Origin: Ciona savignyi
Taxonomy: Eukaryota > Chordata > Ascidiacea > Phlebobranchia > Cionidae
Length of the DNA stretch: 64,000 nucleotides
Reading direction: 5' to 3'
NCBI GenBank assembly: GCA_000149265.1
Contig: CH001921.1
Coordinates: 65,974 to 129,973, forward strand
Both the position numbers and the translations under genes were made by a program. Below are positions 30,201 to 42,700 of the stretch, in pieces. Each line of letters opens with the position of its first letter. Positions within the stretch are counted from its first letter, which is position 1. The notes beneath the pieces are model-generated. The model made no database searches and had not been told where the DNA came from. It was given only the letters and a program-made list of their open reading frames with translations.

Positions 30201-31662
30201 TTGTTGTGTCTGCAGGTAATAGATTATAATTTTTGCAACAATATTATGTACTATTTCAACGTTTCAAGCACACCTCTCACTTCCACGTACACATCTTCGG
30301 GTATTTCACAAGTATCACCGACACTGGTCTCCGTGAGATCGCGGATCGTTTTGTTCAGTGCCTCCAAGGTGCCGCGTAGAGCATTGATGGTCTAAATTAA
30401 CCAGTGTAGTGATATTACGCCGGTTCAAAACTAATCCCGCACTATCTCACATCCCATATCCGGAAACATGGCATATCATGGTTAGAGCTTCATCGTTCAG
30501 GCAAAACGTTGTCAACCCATCGTAATACCCCCTGTAACCTCATATTGAGTTTTAGATATTATACATGATATTTGTCCGTACTTTCCGTTATTTTCCCATT
30601 AAACTTGTGGTTTGCGTAACTTTATCGATATACAGTAATGATGAAGGGCCTATGCATTATGTAATCAGAGGTCAGTTCTCTAATTAACGCCTGGTTTATA
30701 ACATGTTGCCAAAACTGTTCGGACACAATGAAAATTAAAGTTTCCAATTAATCATAGTATAATCCCACTTACTCCGGACTTTTAAGTAAGTAATTACCTC
30801 CCCTAAGATCTACTCTACACGTATAAAAAATAATATAATAAAGAAAATCGTGAAAAGTGTTATAATACTAATTGTTAGCGAGTATAAGTGTAAGATGTTA
30901 GTTTGTGTTTTAGTCTACATTTTCAATAAACTCGGCGTCATTATATTACCTGATTCACTCTAAATTTTATGATTGAGCTTTGGATGGGCCAACCAACTTA
31001 CGTTATTTTTATTTGCCAGCTGCAATTGTAGATTCTTTATTTCAAATTGCATCGCGACTTTTTCCTGTTTGTGAACAGACATAGATTATAGCGATGATTA
31101 TTATGTAAAATAATTTACATAAGCAATTAACATCACATTGTTTATATTAAACTTGACTATAAAATCAAGTAAATTTAAATACTGTATTAGAATGTAGTTT
31201 ATTTACTAATCTGACAATTGCTCTCTCTCCCACCGTCGGGTAACCGGAACTATTGCATTGTTGTGTGTGATTCAAACCTTTCTTCACATTAGTAGAACCC
31301 ATCATTCCACCGGAATCAAACGATGTCCGTTAAATTGCCCAAGTCTAAATAGCTTACAAATTTAGAACCTACAAACGTTCGGCTAAAATGCGATGCAATA
31401 ACCAACTGAACTATCCGGTCGGATTAAAACAGAATTTCTTTTTAACTTACCCTATCCCACTTCTGCAGTTGTTGATATCTAATGTTTCTGGCCTGGTAAT
31501 TAAACATATAGGTTGTTAGCTAACATCACACTACATGGTATGTTTGGTGAAAGCGCTTACCAACTCGTTCTTGTAAACTTCTCGGCAAAGATCGGAATTT
31601 TCAAAAATATTTCCTTCTTCGAGACGTTTTAATTCCAATTCAACCAGTTGGTCAATATCCAT
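27285..31662 (-). CDS. Family X gene 1: unrecognised coiled-coil protein with doubled exon cassette
   Basis: I do not recognise the protein. Eleven exons on the minus strand join in frame: 31662-31561, 31492-31451, 31064-31002, 30391-30274, 30209-30143, 29856-29777, 28999-28760, then a repeat of the last three at 28420-28354, 28075-27996, 27836-27597, and the final exon 27349-27285. All have GT/AG borders and agreeing phases (0,0,0,1,2,1,1). The total is about 387 residues, or 258 if the repeat is skipped. The first part is charged and heptad-like (MDIDQLVELELKRLEEGNIF, EKVAMQFEIKNLQLQLANKN). The middle is Ser/Pro/Thr-rich and likely unstructured. Exon 7 has QARSNTFLKMPSRALPHGPE, and the basic end is KKKSRFWKRSGGFF. 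No signal peptide or membrane segment is seen. Gene 2 starts 950 bp away, divergent. Confidence 0.65.
28485..28540 (-). pseudogene. Truncated copy of family X exon 4
   Basis: The 3' half of exon 4 (through CCTCTCAC on the plus strand) precedes the second exon 5 of gene 1. Its 5' half and acceptor are missing, so it should be skipped. It marks the breakpoint of the cassette duplication, which joins exon-4 sequence to the intron segment otherwise found before the last exon (27365-27490). Confidence 0.75.
29240..29580 (-). repeat. Intron 6 segment repeated at 50390-50700 and 55645-55935
   Basis: The stretch with CCATAAATCGCCACGTCTTT, ATTACTTCATTCGCAG and AACCGACTTAGCTAGCGGAT on this strand has inverted counterparts downstream. 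Two are in genes 1 and 3; the 55.6 kb copy stands without its exons, so it marks another duplicated fragment of the locus. Confidence 0.65.
31205..31435 (-). repeat. SINE-A copy in intron 2 of gene 1
   Basis: On the minus strand: head with TTGGTTATTGCATCGCATTT and GTAGGTTCTAAATTTGTAAG, the ACGGACATCG/GGTTCTAC segment, GCAATAGTTCCGGTTACCCG and the CCGACGGTGGGAGAGAGAGC end. It is diverged and lacks the final tail. Confidence 0.6.
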
Positions 31663-32429
31663 TGTCGTAAATATAAAGTACTGAGCTAATCCGGTTTGCA
31701 AAAGTAACGCTTTAACTAAGGCTTCGAACTATCTGTATCCCTGAGAGACTAGTTCAGAAACCAAAGTCCGGGTGTGTGTATGCCCCATTCAAATCTATTG
31801 ACGCGTGGAAAGGGGTTTTACGTAATTCACAATGATTGTTATTAGTTCCGCATTTAACATGTTAAGTTTATCAAAAAAAAATTTTGCGAAAGAATATAAA
31901 TTTATTTTACATTTTCTTATAATATTTCCACATACGTGAATAGCCGTTGCCGTGTGTCCTGCTTTAGTTTGGCTGTGGCGTGGCCCTGTATAAATATCAG
32001 GAAAGATTCAACCTGATTGGCCATCTTTTTACGTTAATCACTCTCGAGTTGGACTGTGGTGTATATGAGTGAGACATTTTCTTTAGTTTAATTAAAACTC
32101 AAAACGTACGCCGACCGTGGTTATATTATGTGTATGATTTTGTTCTTTATTAAGACTCAAATTAAATTCAATAGACCCACAACCCACTATTTTCAGTCAA
32201 TGTCCGCTACGGGCCTTGACCAGGGACGCAAGTGAACAGCGAGCGGCGACCTTTTTTAAATCTCTAACCCTTATTCTGAAAAGCGACGCACTTACCCACC
32301 AAGATATTCAAATAAAACTAGTTAAACGAACTAAATGTACGAACAAAATCTACCTAATCTGCTTGTTGACTTTCTCGCACGACTAAGTAGCGTCATGAAT
32401 GGCGCAACTTTTTTACGACCACCATATTT
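31663..32429. other. Divergent spacer between family X genes 1 and 2; SINE-A piece
   Basis: Holds a minus-strand SINE-A fragment at about 32170-32320 (TCAATGTCCGCTACGGGCCT, CAAGTGAACAGCGAGCGGCG). A TTTATATTT motif on the minus strand about 15 bp before the gene 1 ATG could act as a TATA-like element, but this is weak. No other gene. Confidence 0.45.
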
Positions 32430-32611
32430 GATAGTTACCTGGTGATGTAAGTAAAGCATTGTAGACAAACGAAGCAGAACGACAATTGTGAATAAGTAAG
32501 TTCCTCATTTTGTATAGCGCATTTTGCCAGCAAAGAAGTTCGCGAGTTCTCAAGTGTTTACACTGTTAAAGTAGGAGTTGGATTCAAACTGGATTACAAC
32601 ATTAAAAGACG
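32430..32611 (+). promoter_or_regulatory. Conserved upstream block of family X gene 2
   Basis: The segment with AAGCATTGTAGACAAACGAA, TCCTCATTTTGTATAGCGCA and TTCGCGAGTTCTCAA before exon 1 is also found at 38780-38915 (before a decayed exon 1) and 59340-59480 (before the fragment of copy 5). A shared block ending just before the ATG in three copies is consistent with promoter and 5' leader. Function is inferred. Confidence 0.4.
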
Positions 32612-35600
32612 ATGGATATTGACCAACAGGTCGAAGTGGAATTAAAACGACTCGATGAAGCTAATATTTTCCAAAATCCGCAGCTTTGCCGAGAAGTCTA
32701 TAAAAATGAGTTGGTGAGCACTTTTATAGAACATACTACTTTTATTTTAGCTAACAAGCTACGTATTACAGGCCAGAAATATTAGCTACCAACAACTACA
32801 AAAGTTAGACATGGTAAGCAAAAATAAAATACTGTATTAATTAATTTATTTTATTTGTAAATTAGGGAAACGGGGACTGTGGATAGGTTGGGTACTTGTG
32901 TTTATTTCCGTGGTAAATAAATTTAGGGAGGGTTATGACAAGGAAAAGAGTCAAATTACCGATTGTTTCCACCATCAGACGAACAATGTGTTAAATACAA
33001 TAAAGATATTTTGCGTTCAACCCAGTAAACCACTGGGTTCAGGTAACCTGTGTGCTTGGCAAAAAGACACACAACTGACTTGTAAGCGACCTTTAACTCC
33101 GGTGCGCTACAAAGCGCTGTAGCTTATACTGTGAGCGAGTTTATTGCAATGATTGAACGATATGTAAACAAACTCAGTTCTTGCGCCATCAACATATGTT
33201 AAAAAATTAAGAAAATAAGCTAACATTTGGTTGATTTAGGATAATAAGTTTCCGTGACTTTACCTCGCGTATGTTCCCATTTTAAGAGATTGCGACAGAA
33301 ACGTTCACGCTTGACAAGTTCGGACATTCTTTGTCCACAATTATTGTCAATATTTAGAAATCGTTTATGGTATAAGGTCTCAAAGGCAATGTTTAATTAA
33401 AGCTTCAAACACGACCTGCCGCTACCAACTTACCCAAATAACCTTGACAGTGTCCAGTTTTAACTCCATATTTCGACATTTAGGACTAGTGACATTATTG
33501 TTCACGATTTTTGTATTTGATCGAAAAGAAAGTTTCCAGGTGTGCACGTTAAAATCCACAGCTGAAATGGCTGATTGGTGTGGTTTAAAATACGGTTTAA
33601 AACCTACCCCAATTCTTTTTGATTTTTTAGAGAATTTTAGCTAAAACCATCCAGACAAGCCAAAATAACCCCCATTATTTGGTAAGAAGTCCCAAGGGAG
33701 TTCCCCAGGTAAAAACCTAGGGAACTCTGTTGCGCCAATACAAAAATTCATACAAATCTTATCTTTCGAAACAATAAGTATCTTTAAAACTACGGTGTGG
33801 TATATATACATTGGGTCCAGTATTAGTGTGTGTACATTTTTAACTGCGAAACCTTGTTTATAATGTATGGTCAATATAATTATTTGTTATAAATATATAT
33901 ATGGATTTTTAATTGGGTTGTTTGGTTATTAGGTTTCGTGATATACTTTTAGTGTCATCTTAGGATATATTTTATTTTGGTCCACTGCTATTTCTGTGCT
34001 CATTTTCCTTTCATTTGAATCCCAAAAAGCAACATCTAATTTGTTTTCGAAGTTATAAAACTGGGCGTTTTGTTATTTCCAACGTAGTTTGTACTCTCTA
34101 ACACATTACTTGGTTTAGTAGGTCGGATAGTAAATCGGATTTCTGCTTAAATAATTAAAAAAACTACATAATAATTTGAAAATATACTTTTATACTGATT
34201 GGTCAACGAGGTTAACACAAATACTATGATCAATTGCCTATATAGACTATTTTACTTTGCTTATCTATGTCTGTTCACAAACAGGAAAAGGTCGCGATGC
34301 AATTTGAAATAAAGAATCTACAATCGCAGCTGGCGAAGAGAAATAACGTAAGTTCGTTTGCCCATTTATAAAGCTCAGTCAACAAGACATACTTGATCGC
34401 ATATCAATTTAAATGTATGATACGCTTAAGCTAAATACGGCCGTAATTATAGCTAAGTGCGTCGCCTTTCAGCTGAAGGGTTGAAGCTTCAAAACTAATT
34501 GCCAGCTAGTCGTTTTTTAAAGAAGTGGTGACTGTTGGCAACACAATACATGGGTTGCATTAACTGCATTAAGTTATTGCGCCGTAAACGGCTTGCGCAA
34601 AGGATGTGTTTTGTGAGACCTGCAGGGTTTGTGTTGAGTCAAGCTCAATATCAATCCACTGTGTTGAGTCAAGCGTAATATCAATCATGGTTGTTCTACA
34701 ATCTTCTAGATTATCAGGGCTCTACACGGCACCTTGGAGGCACAAAGCAAGACGATCCGCGATCTCACGGAGACCAGTGTCGGTGATACTTGTGAAATAC
34801 CGGAAGATGTGTACGTGGAAGTGAGAGGTGTGCTTGATACGTTGAAATAGTACACAATATTGTTGCAAAAATCATAATATATTACCTGCAGACACAACAA
34901 GCCCACCAACTCAAATGCACACTGAAAGAAATGCCAAATATGGCCGTTCATCTGCACGGTTAGTTACTGCTAAATCGAATTCAATCTTGACTGCGTTCTG
35001 GTGACTAATTTGTATTGGATTATGAAATTTTAATGGGAAACCCGTGTCCATGGTTACATAGAATCTATTAATATATCTATAACAAAAACAGGTTTCCATT
35101 TTATTACTGGGCTGGCAAAACTGTTAGATCTTAGTTGTCCATTTTTTCCATATTGAAGCTAATAGGATTAAAGCCCCAAAAGGCGCCAGACTAGTTTGGT
35201 AAGAAATATCTGTCTCTTCATGTTAAACATGCAGACCGAACGAACCGCCGCCGAAAGCCCCGATCTCAGATCGTGGAAGGAACAGAACAAGCACCGATGT
35301 AACTGGTGAGGATTGAAGTTACGAATACCAACTATGTTTAAACGTTTTTTACACGGTATTCACTCAGTACGCTGTGCAAACCTTGTTATAACATTGATAT
35401 GTCATTTTTTAAATTAACAGCAGCTAAATTTTGATATTTATGTCTTTGAATTACACAAATTGTATTCGATGGTTGGCACGAGCCCCAAGTCGGTTGTGGG
35501 CACGAGGTGTGATAGGATTGTTACCCACAAGGCATACAAAATAATTGCAAAACAGCCATTACAGAATAGGATAGGATATACATGTTTTTGCAATCGTTGG

Positions 35601-36235
35601 ATCACCTCGCGTCCACCGTCGGGTTACCGCAGCTAATGCAGTGTTTTCTGTATGATTCACACGTTCCTTAAACTTGGTAAAACCCATTCATTCATTGGGT
35701 TCAGTCAAATATCCGTTAAGTGCTATGCTCAAGGACAAAATCAAATAGTTAGCGACCAGTTTCGAAATAAACTTCTTACAGCATTATCTTTCTTTCAGAC
35801 CTGCCACACGGTTCCTCATTCGCACCAATAGCAAGAGAACAAGCTAGAAGCAGCACGTTGCCAAGGATGCCATCCCGAGCTCTTCCTTATGGCCCGGAAC
35901 AATCTTTAGGCGACAACCATCGACGTTTGCAAGCACAGGATGATTTTAATGTATCTACTTCACCGGAAAGCACAACAGATGAAGACCATTCACGAGAGTC
36001 GTTTGATTTTCGTAAGTCTAAAAGGACTGGATGCGCTGAACTAAACGTTACAGTCGCCACAATATTTTTTTAGGATAGGATAGAATACTAGTGTTTAGTG
36101 TTTATCATCAACAGGACCCTCTTAAATAATAAAGCCAAAATTGAACTTATCTATTTTTTTTCTTTTGCAGCAGACGAACCAGCGAAACCCTACAAGAAAA
36201 AGAAATCGTATTGGAAAATGAAATTTTCCCGTTAA
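32612..36235 (+). CDS. Family X gene 2: unrecognised coiled-coil protein, complete
   Basis: Eight exons: 32612-32713, 32772-32813, 34285-34347, 34710-34827, about 34893-34958, 35235-35305, 35799-36011, 36171-36235. They join in frame to about 246 residues with the same phase series as gene 1, and each has GT/AG borders (for example TTTTC|GTAAGT and TTTGCAG|CA). Exon 1 begins MDIDQQVEVELKRLDEANIF, exon 3 EKVAMQFEIKNLQSQLAKRN, exon 4 holds TIRDLTETSVGDTCEIPEDV, exon 7 QARSSTLPRMPSRALPYGPE. The C-terminus is basic (YKKKKSYWKMKFSR) and differs from gene 1. AATAAA follows at about 36275. Gene 2 is divergent to gene 1. Two independent copies keep phase and frame while introns differ, which argues for a real protein. 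Function unknown. Confidence 0.7.
33130..33460 (+). repeat. Conserved intron block of family X (one of at least five copies)
   Basis: Contains GACTTTACCTCGCGTATGTT, TAAGAGATTGCGACAGAAAC and TCGGACATTCTTTGTCC. Counterparts are at 40297-40450, 41990-42260, 45250-45500 and 60065-60370, always between exon 2 and exon 3. The best-kept copies could be read as KHLVALGAQVRETLPRVCSS, but this copy has indels that break any frame, so I treat the block as non-coding. Confidence 0.55.
34440..34530 (+). repeat. SINE-A head in intron 3 of gene 2
   Basis: AGCTAAGTGCGTCGCCTTTC, GCTGAAGGGTTGAAGCTTC and AACTAATTGCCAGCTAGTCG match the tRNA-like head. The tail is not recognisable. Related heads sit at the same intron position in other copies (41340, 49190). 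Confidence 0.55.
35500..35775 (-). repeat. SINE-A copy in intron 6 of gene 2
   Basis: Minus-strand SINE-A: the end near ATAGGATAGGATATACATG, then GATCACCTCGCGTCCACCGT, GGGTTACCGCAGCTAATGCA, CCATTCATTCATTGGGTTCA, and a truncated head with AGTTAGCGACCAGTTTCGAA. The head is cut about 25 bp before exon 7. Confidence 0.7.
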
Positions 36236-36273
36236 CATGGTGGAGAATAAGTAATGACAAACAGACTAAAAAC

Positions 36274-36280
36274 AATAAAA
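36274..36280 (+). promoter_or_regulatory. Polyadenylation signal of family X gene 2
   Basis: AATAAA about 40 bp after the stop codon, in the context AACAATAAAATAG. Confidence 0.55.
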
Positions 36281-37340
36281 TAGTTTAAACTAAATAATTA
36301 GAAACGTTTCCCACTTTGTCGATGATTTAAAATATTTCTTAGACTGCTCGATTATCGACACTGCTGCATTATTGCACGGACGTGTGTAGTAATTAATAAT
36401 CAAACAGAACATACAAGTACATTCGTTTAAAATTCACTGAAACAGTGCCAAACCTCGAATGAGGAGTGGCTGGTAATAATAATTTTTTCCAAGTGCCACA
36501 TATTTGGTCTGTATGTGTTTTATTTCCCCCCTTTCTGCTCAAGGTATTTGTACGGGATTATAGACAAAGGGGCAAAGTGACAACTTTTTTTCAAACATTG
36601 CTTTAAAAAAAGTCCGGAAAAACATAAATAACCCATTTTACCCAAAAAAGTAAATTACACCTTTTTACCCGTAAAGTCCGCCTAATATATCGTATCTAAC
36701 CATACTATTACAACTTGTATAAAATAATTAAAGCATTGTAATCAACAATTAAAAGAGAATTTAAAATGACCAGAAAATGTGAAACAATTAACCATCTTTA
36801 ACCGGTTCCTGGTGAATCCCTTGAAACCCAACCTCTATTAAATCAGTCATCATTCTGCTGTGAATTCCTATAACAACACTAAACATTTTTAATCGAGTTA
36901 ACTCCTAACAAAAAGTGTCAATGTAAATAACATATGCATTACTGAATTTGGGGTACAAATGTGTGTAAATGACCTAGTTTGTCCCGGGAAATAGATCACG
37001 AATTTCAGTTGGTTATTTCCATAAAAAATGCGGTGTTCGAGCAGTTTATTTTTTTTATCAAAATGTTAATCAGGATAATAATTTAAATTAAAACATCCAA
37101 TCAAAATCTGATGAGCTGTCACCTGATGTGGTTGGTAAGAACAAGATATTCCGTGTCAACCTAAAAAAACAAAATGGCCGAGCGGCATAATTTGTAAAGA
37201 GAGTTTATACAGAAAGGAATGTGTAATTCAATTAACCTTTATGGATGTTAGCTGTCATGGTCTTGGGCGTTTTTGAATCTGATCACAATATAAGTGTCGT
37301 CGGCAGGGGTGATTTACTGCTGTGGAAAAACATACTATAT
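36281..37340. other. No gene seen
   Basis: AT-rich intergenic DNA. No domain, SINE or tandem repeat recognised. Confidence 0.5.
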
Positions 37341-37567
37341 TGTCGTAATTTCAGTTGTACACCAAGAGCACGCCCGCGTTGGTACTAATTATTTATCCGC
37401 TGATCCTGCGTGTTTCACCTTAGTTGCTGCTATTTATTTGTTGTACATTTGCTTTACGGTTTAATGTGGTGATTGACTGTTCTTATGTTATAATTAAATT
37501 ACGTTTCCTTTTGTTTTAAGGTGGCGCTTAACAGTCAATTAAACCTTAACAAATGAGGAATACGATA
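37341..37567 (-). mobile_element. Solo LTR-like copy, matching 4582-4811
   Basis: Begins TGTCGTAATTTCA and runs through ACCAAGAGCACGCCCGCGTT, TTAGTTGCTGCTATTTATTT and GGCGCTTAACAGTCAATTAA to AAATGAGGAATACGATA. It matches the segment beside the Gypsy remnant nearly end to end, with no internal coding region attached, as expected of a solo LTR. A flanking duplication is not evident, and the GACA end has decayed to GATA. Confidence 0.65.
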
Positions 37568-38769
37568 GCGCGTAAAGGATATAGAAATTTTGAGTAAATT
37601 GGGAATACATATGGTTATGCTTCGGTCAAGCACATATATCAGCGTCATATAGTTTTGATTATCACATTTTGACTGGCAAACGGTTTGTGGTACTATAAAT
37701 GACTTATTTTTACTGATTTATATGTACATTTGATTTGTCATTGTAAATGTTGTTCAGTGTATATAGAGTTGTTATTTTCAATGTTGCATGCTACATGTAT
37801 GATAAGCAAAAAATTTAAAATTAATAAAAAAAAAACACATTGTGGTTTTATTTTGTTTATAATTTCTTTTATTTTTCGTCCGTTATGTGCATTACAATAG
37901 GAAACAGTCGACCAGCAAGCGACCAGTTTCGAAACTTTAACACTGCGGCCGAAAGGCGACACACTTACAGTCAAGATAATCAGTTGACACTGTTTGTACT
38001 AGAGACATGAAAAAATACTATTTAAACTTAAAGCTTTATTACAAAAATAAGTTTGAATTTTTAATGAGTTTTAGCTAGCACGTCTAGACAAGACAAAGAA
38101 CCTTTGTTGTTTGCTATGAAACCCCAAGGGAATTCCCCAGATAAACAAAACTGGTAAAGGTTGTTGCGTCGGTAAACAAATCATAAAAATCGTTTAAAAT
38201 GATAACTATTAATAAAGAATTTTACAGGATAAGATATATTTTTTATCCTCGTGAATGGAAAAAAGCTTGGAAAGTTTATCTACATATTACCCACGTGCCC
38301 AGAACCGTCGAACAACCGAAGCTATTTCTGTGTATTGTGTAATATTATAGCGTTCCTTTTTTAGTAGGATCATCAATTCACTGTTTTTAGGTAATGTATG
38401 CTAGGTGCCCTGCCCAAGGACACAGACGACTAGCACACGATCAGTTATTTTACCTGCTGTAACATTCCGAGTTACGTGGGTTCTTGTTTTATTATGCACA
38501 AAGTTGTGGTACTATTATCTGTTACAAATGATTGTCTCCAAAGACATGTTGCGCTTAACCTCTATTCCTGGACCACAATGTCATTTCAAAAAATCAAAAT
38601 AAAAAAACAACAATAATAAATACGTCACACCTGCAACCCATTGCCTGCATAGTCACTGATCATACAAGATATTCAAATAAAAATAGTTGAGCAAACTTAA
38701 TAGCTTAATCTGTTTGTTTACTCTCTCGCACTAATTAGTTTGGGTAATGATTGAGGCAACCTTTTAGGA
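37568..38769. other. No gene; SINE-A fragments
   Basis: Minus-strand SINE-A heads lie at about 37890-37985 (CGACCAGTTTCGAAACTTTA, CGAAAGGCGACACACTTA) and a weaker one at 38390-38450. At 38095-38165 GAAACCCCAAGGGAATTCCC and following bases match 33660-33720, 40628-40690 and 42640-42660, a short dispersed repeat. Confidence 0.5.
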
Positions 38770-39425
38770 ACTGCATATTTGGTCTTTACCCGACGAACAT
38801 AGATTGTAGGTTAAGCATTGGAGACAAAGGAATCGACATTTGTGGAGGTTCCTCATTTTGTATTGCGCAGTTCGCCAGTAAGAACAAGTTCGCAAATTCT
38901 CAAAGTAGTAGTTTTTTTTAACCATTTTTGCATTTTTTCAATTGATTATTCAACCATTTCAACAAAAGTGGTTCGTATATGACTTTGTGTCGCACCGTTT
39001 CCAGTATTAGTTAATTTTGAGTTTTGTATAGTTTCAATCGCAATTGCCTGTAACCCATATAAACCGTGCTAGCCCTAGCTATGCTTCTCTTCACCTTTAT
39101 TTCAAGCACGTTTAAGCTCCGGTTGTGTTAATAAGAAAACATAAGAAATATCACACAATCAAAAAAGACATAGTAAGTATGGATTGCATAAGACATACTA
39201 AGAATGGGTTGCATAATACTTTTAATCAAGTGTTGTTTTAGAATTTGTTCTATGTGTCAATAAGTGTAGTTTTTTAATCAAAGCAAACTAAATTAAAACG
39301 TGATCAACCTTAAACCAGGATGAATATTGACCAGCTAGCGAAATGGTAATAAAAAAGCAAAGGAAAAATGTTTTCTTAGATCCGAATTTTTGCTGAGAAT
39401 CCTTTGTTAGTAAATTAGGGGCAAC
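38770..39425 (+). pseudogene. Family X decayed upstream block and exon 1
   Basis: The upstream block (38780-38915) is well kept. About 400 bp later, at 39321, ATGAATATTGACCAGCTAGC starts a copy of exon 1 that soon loses frame (stop after AAATGG). Related words (AAAAAAGCAAAGGAAAA, CCGAATTTTTGCTGAGAA) match copy 5 at 59560. No exon 2 follows. This is a dead first exon. Confidence 0.6.
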
Positions 39426-39717
39426 AGGCAGTGTAGGGGTATGATTTGGCACTCGTGTTTATCTCCGTGATAAATAAATCTAGGAAACGTTATAACAAGG
39501 ACGACAGTCAAATTACCAATTGTTTTCCACCATCAGACGAACAATGTGTTAATTACAATACAGATATTTTGTGTTTAACCCAGTAATCTATTGGCACAAA
39601 GCGCTGTAGCTTATACTCTACATAAACACGATAATACACGCAACCGACCTTTAACTTCGGTGCGCTACAAAGCGCTGTAGCTCATACTCCGAGAGAATTT
39701 AAATTATTTTGACGACG
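39425..39717 (+). repeat. Short tandem blocks before family X exon 1
   Basis: The phrase CGGTGCGCTACAAAGCGCTG with TAGCTCATACTCCGAGAG recurs at about 33105, 39600, 39660, 40255, 41935 and 60015, in or before family X copies. It belongs to the duplicated locus and looks non-coding. Confidence 0.5.
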
Positions 39718-42700
39718 ATGGATATTGACCAACAGGTCGAAGTGGAAATAAAACGACTGGAAGAAGCAAATATTTTCCAAAATCCGCAGCTTTGCCGAGA
39801 AGTCTATAAAAATGAGTTGGTGAGCACTTTTATAGAACATACTACTTTTATTTTAGCTAACAAGCTACGTTTTACAGGCCAGAAATATTAGCTACCAACA
39901 ACTACAAAAGTTCGACATGGTAAGCAAAAATATAATACTGTATTAATTAATTTATTTTATTTGTAAATGGGGTAACGGGGACTGTGGGTAGGTTGGGTAC
40001 TTTTAATAAATTTAGGGAACGTTTTGACAAGGAAAAGAATTAGATTACCGATTGTTCCCACCATCAGACGAACAATGTGTTGAATATTTTGTGTTCCACT
40101 ATGTAAACCACTGGCACAAAGCGCTGTAGCTTATACTCTATGTAAACACGATGAAGATATTTAATTGTCAACCCAGTAAACCAATTGGTTCAGGTAACCT
40201 CTGTTAAGTGCTGGGCACAAGGACACACAACCGATTTGGAAGCGACCTTTAACTCCGGTGCGCTACAAAGCGCTGTAGCTCATACTCCGAGAGTTTTTGA
40301 ATTATTTTGATGATGTGATGATATGTAAACAAACTCTGTGCAACGAAATAAACAAACATTTGGTTGCTTTAGGAGCGCAAGTTCGCGAGACTTTACCTCG
40401 CGTATGTTCAAGTTATAAGAGATTGCGACAGATAAACTTAAAGCATAGACAAATTCTCCGAACAGCGTGGATTTTAAACAAAATATTAGCTAAAATCACT
40501 GTAAGAGCTTCGGAAACCCGACGGTGCGCGCGAGGTAATCTGACCATTGCCCGTGTGTTAACCCCCTTAGATTTACTATTCACGGGGATAAACATAAATA
40601 TCCTATCCAATTTATTCTTGTTATTTGATAAGAAACCCCAAGGGAATTCCCCAGGTTAACAAAACTGGGGAAGTTTGTTACGTCAATAAAAAAGTATAGA
40701 AATATTTAAAAATAGTAACTCTTGCTGTGTGAAATTATAACGCTCCTTTAATTTGGTAACTTATCAAGGTTAAGTCCCTAAGTGCCGTTCCCAATAGACA
40801 TTGCCAACCAGCCAGCGACCAGTTCCGAATATGCAACCTTACGGCTAAAAAGCGACCATTTTTCCATTGACTCGTTTGCCTATCGACTTTAGTAATATAT
40901 TTTCTGTACCATCATTGTCTTTTAGTTTGTCCTATAATCTCGTTTTGGATCCCAAAATCCAACCATAATTTGTTTTCGAAGATATATAACTGGGCTTTGG
41001 GCTTTGTCTCATATCTGACGTAGTAGACGAGCTTTCTCTTATATCTTACTTGGTTTAGTAGGTCGTATACACATTTCTGCTTACACAAAATATAAAACTA
41101 CAATCTAATTTTTAAATGTACTTTTATATTGATTTGACTACAAGGCTAACACTCTGATTTTAACTCCCTATGTAAATTATGTTACTTCGCTTATCTATGT
41201 CTGTTCACAAACAGGAAAAGGTCGCGATGCAAAGTGAATATGAAGGTAAAATAAAGATTCAACAGACGGATTTGGCAAAATGTATTAACGTAAGTTAGTG
41301 ATCGTGTATATACGTTTAAAATGCATGCTATGCTAAGGCCAAATAAGACTGAAATTATGCCTACCGATTAGCTTGGTTGGTTAGTGTGCGCCTTTCAGCC
41401 GAAAGGTTGTGGCTCCGAAACTGATCTCCCGCTGGTCGGTCTTAAAAGAATTGGCGACTCTTGATTAAACTATACATGGGCCCATTATCATTAATGTATA
41501 TCGATAATATGTACACAACGATATGGTCTGTGATATATATCCACTGGATGGTTGTACAAGATTCTAGATCATTAAATTTATCTATTGTACTGGTAAGTTA
41601 GGAAAACAGGAAGTTTGGGGAAGGGTCAGATACTCATGTTTATCTCCGGAGGTGGGAAGTACAAGAAACGTTACACGGGCGACAGTCAAATTACCGATTG
41701 TTCCCACCATAAATTAAACCGGCCGATTAGTCTAGCGGTTAAGTGCGTCACCGTTCAATCGAAAGGTTGCGGGTGCGAAACTGGTCGCTAGCTAGTCGGT
41801 TGTGTCCTTGGCAAGGCACTTTACGGACATTTCCTGAACCCAGCGGAATAATGGTTTCTATCCTCCTATCCTATCCTAACCATCAGACTAATAACGTGTT
41901 AAACACGATGAAGATAGATCTTGAACGCCGGTGCGCTGCAAAGTGCTGTAGCACGTACTCTAAGCAAATTCAAATTATATTTGTTGATAGGATGACATGT
42001 GAACAAACTCTGTGCAACGAAATAAGCAAACATTTGGTTGCTGTACGAGCGCAAGCTCGCGAGACTTTACCTCGCGTGTGTTCAAGTTATAAGAGATTGC
42101 GACAGATACGTCACACAGATTCCGACCATGTTTGTCGCATTCGATGTCACTATTTAATCATAATTCAGGGTACAAAGCGCTTAACGGAAACGTTATATCT
42201 ACTAATCCAGGGTGATTTGCCACGGTCAACTTACCCAAATAGATTTGCTATTATCCAGTTTTGACAGCATATTCAAATCGCCATTTATACTCTTTTGCAT
42301 TATGGGACACTGTTATTGGACAATCTGCTGCTTATTGGCTTAGAATAAGGTGAACATGTTATTTGTCTGTTCATTGCAACTAGCTAAAGGAACTGGGAAT
42401 TATTGTTTCTATGTTTGTATTCGATGGAATAGAATCTTATTGGAAAAATCCGGTTCCAGGTGTGCATGCACATCCACAGCTAAAATGGCTGATTGCACTG
42501 TTTATAAAAATCGAAACTTGTTTGGCAACTTTTAATGCTTTAAGCTTAAAAAGTATTTTTTTATGTCTCAAGTTTTGAATTTTAAAGAGTTTCAGCTAAC
42601 ACGTCTGGACAAGACAGAGAGCCTTTGTTGTTTGCTAAGAAGCCACAAGGGAATTCCCCAGTTTGTCCGACCGGTTGGTCTAACGGTTAAGTGCGTCGCC

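Noticed and set aside
33641..33874. 77-codon minus-strand frame with GEFPRFLPGELPWDFL
   Set aside because: It covers the short GGGAATTCCCC-type dispersed repeat; no homologue frame in the other copies.
34706..34957. 83-codon minus-strand frame (and its twin at 30144-30395)
   Set aside because: It is antisense to exons 4 and 5 of family X; conservation in both places reflects the real exons on the other strand.
41743..42264. 173-codon open frame
   Set aside because: It starts inside a SINE-A, runs through a non-exon block of family X, and is interrupted in every other copy.
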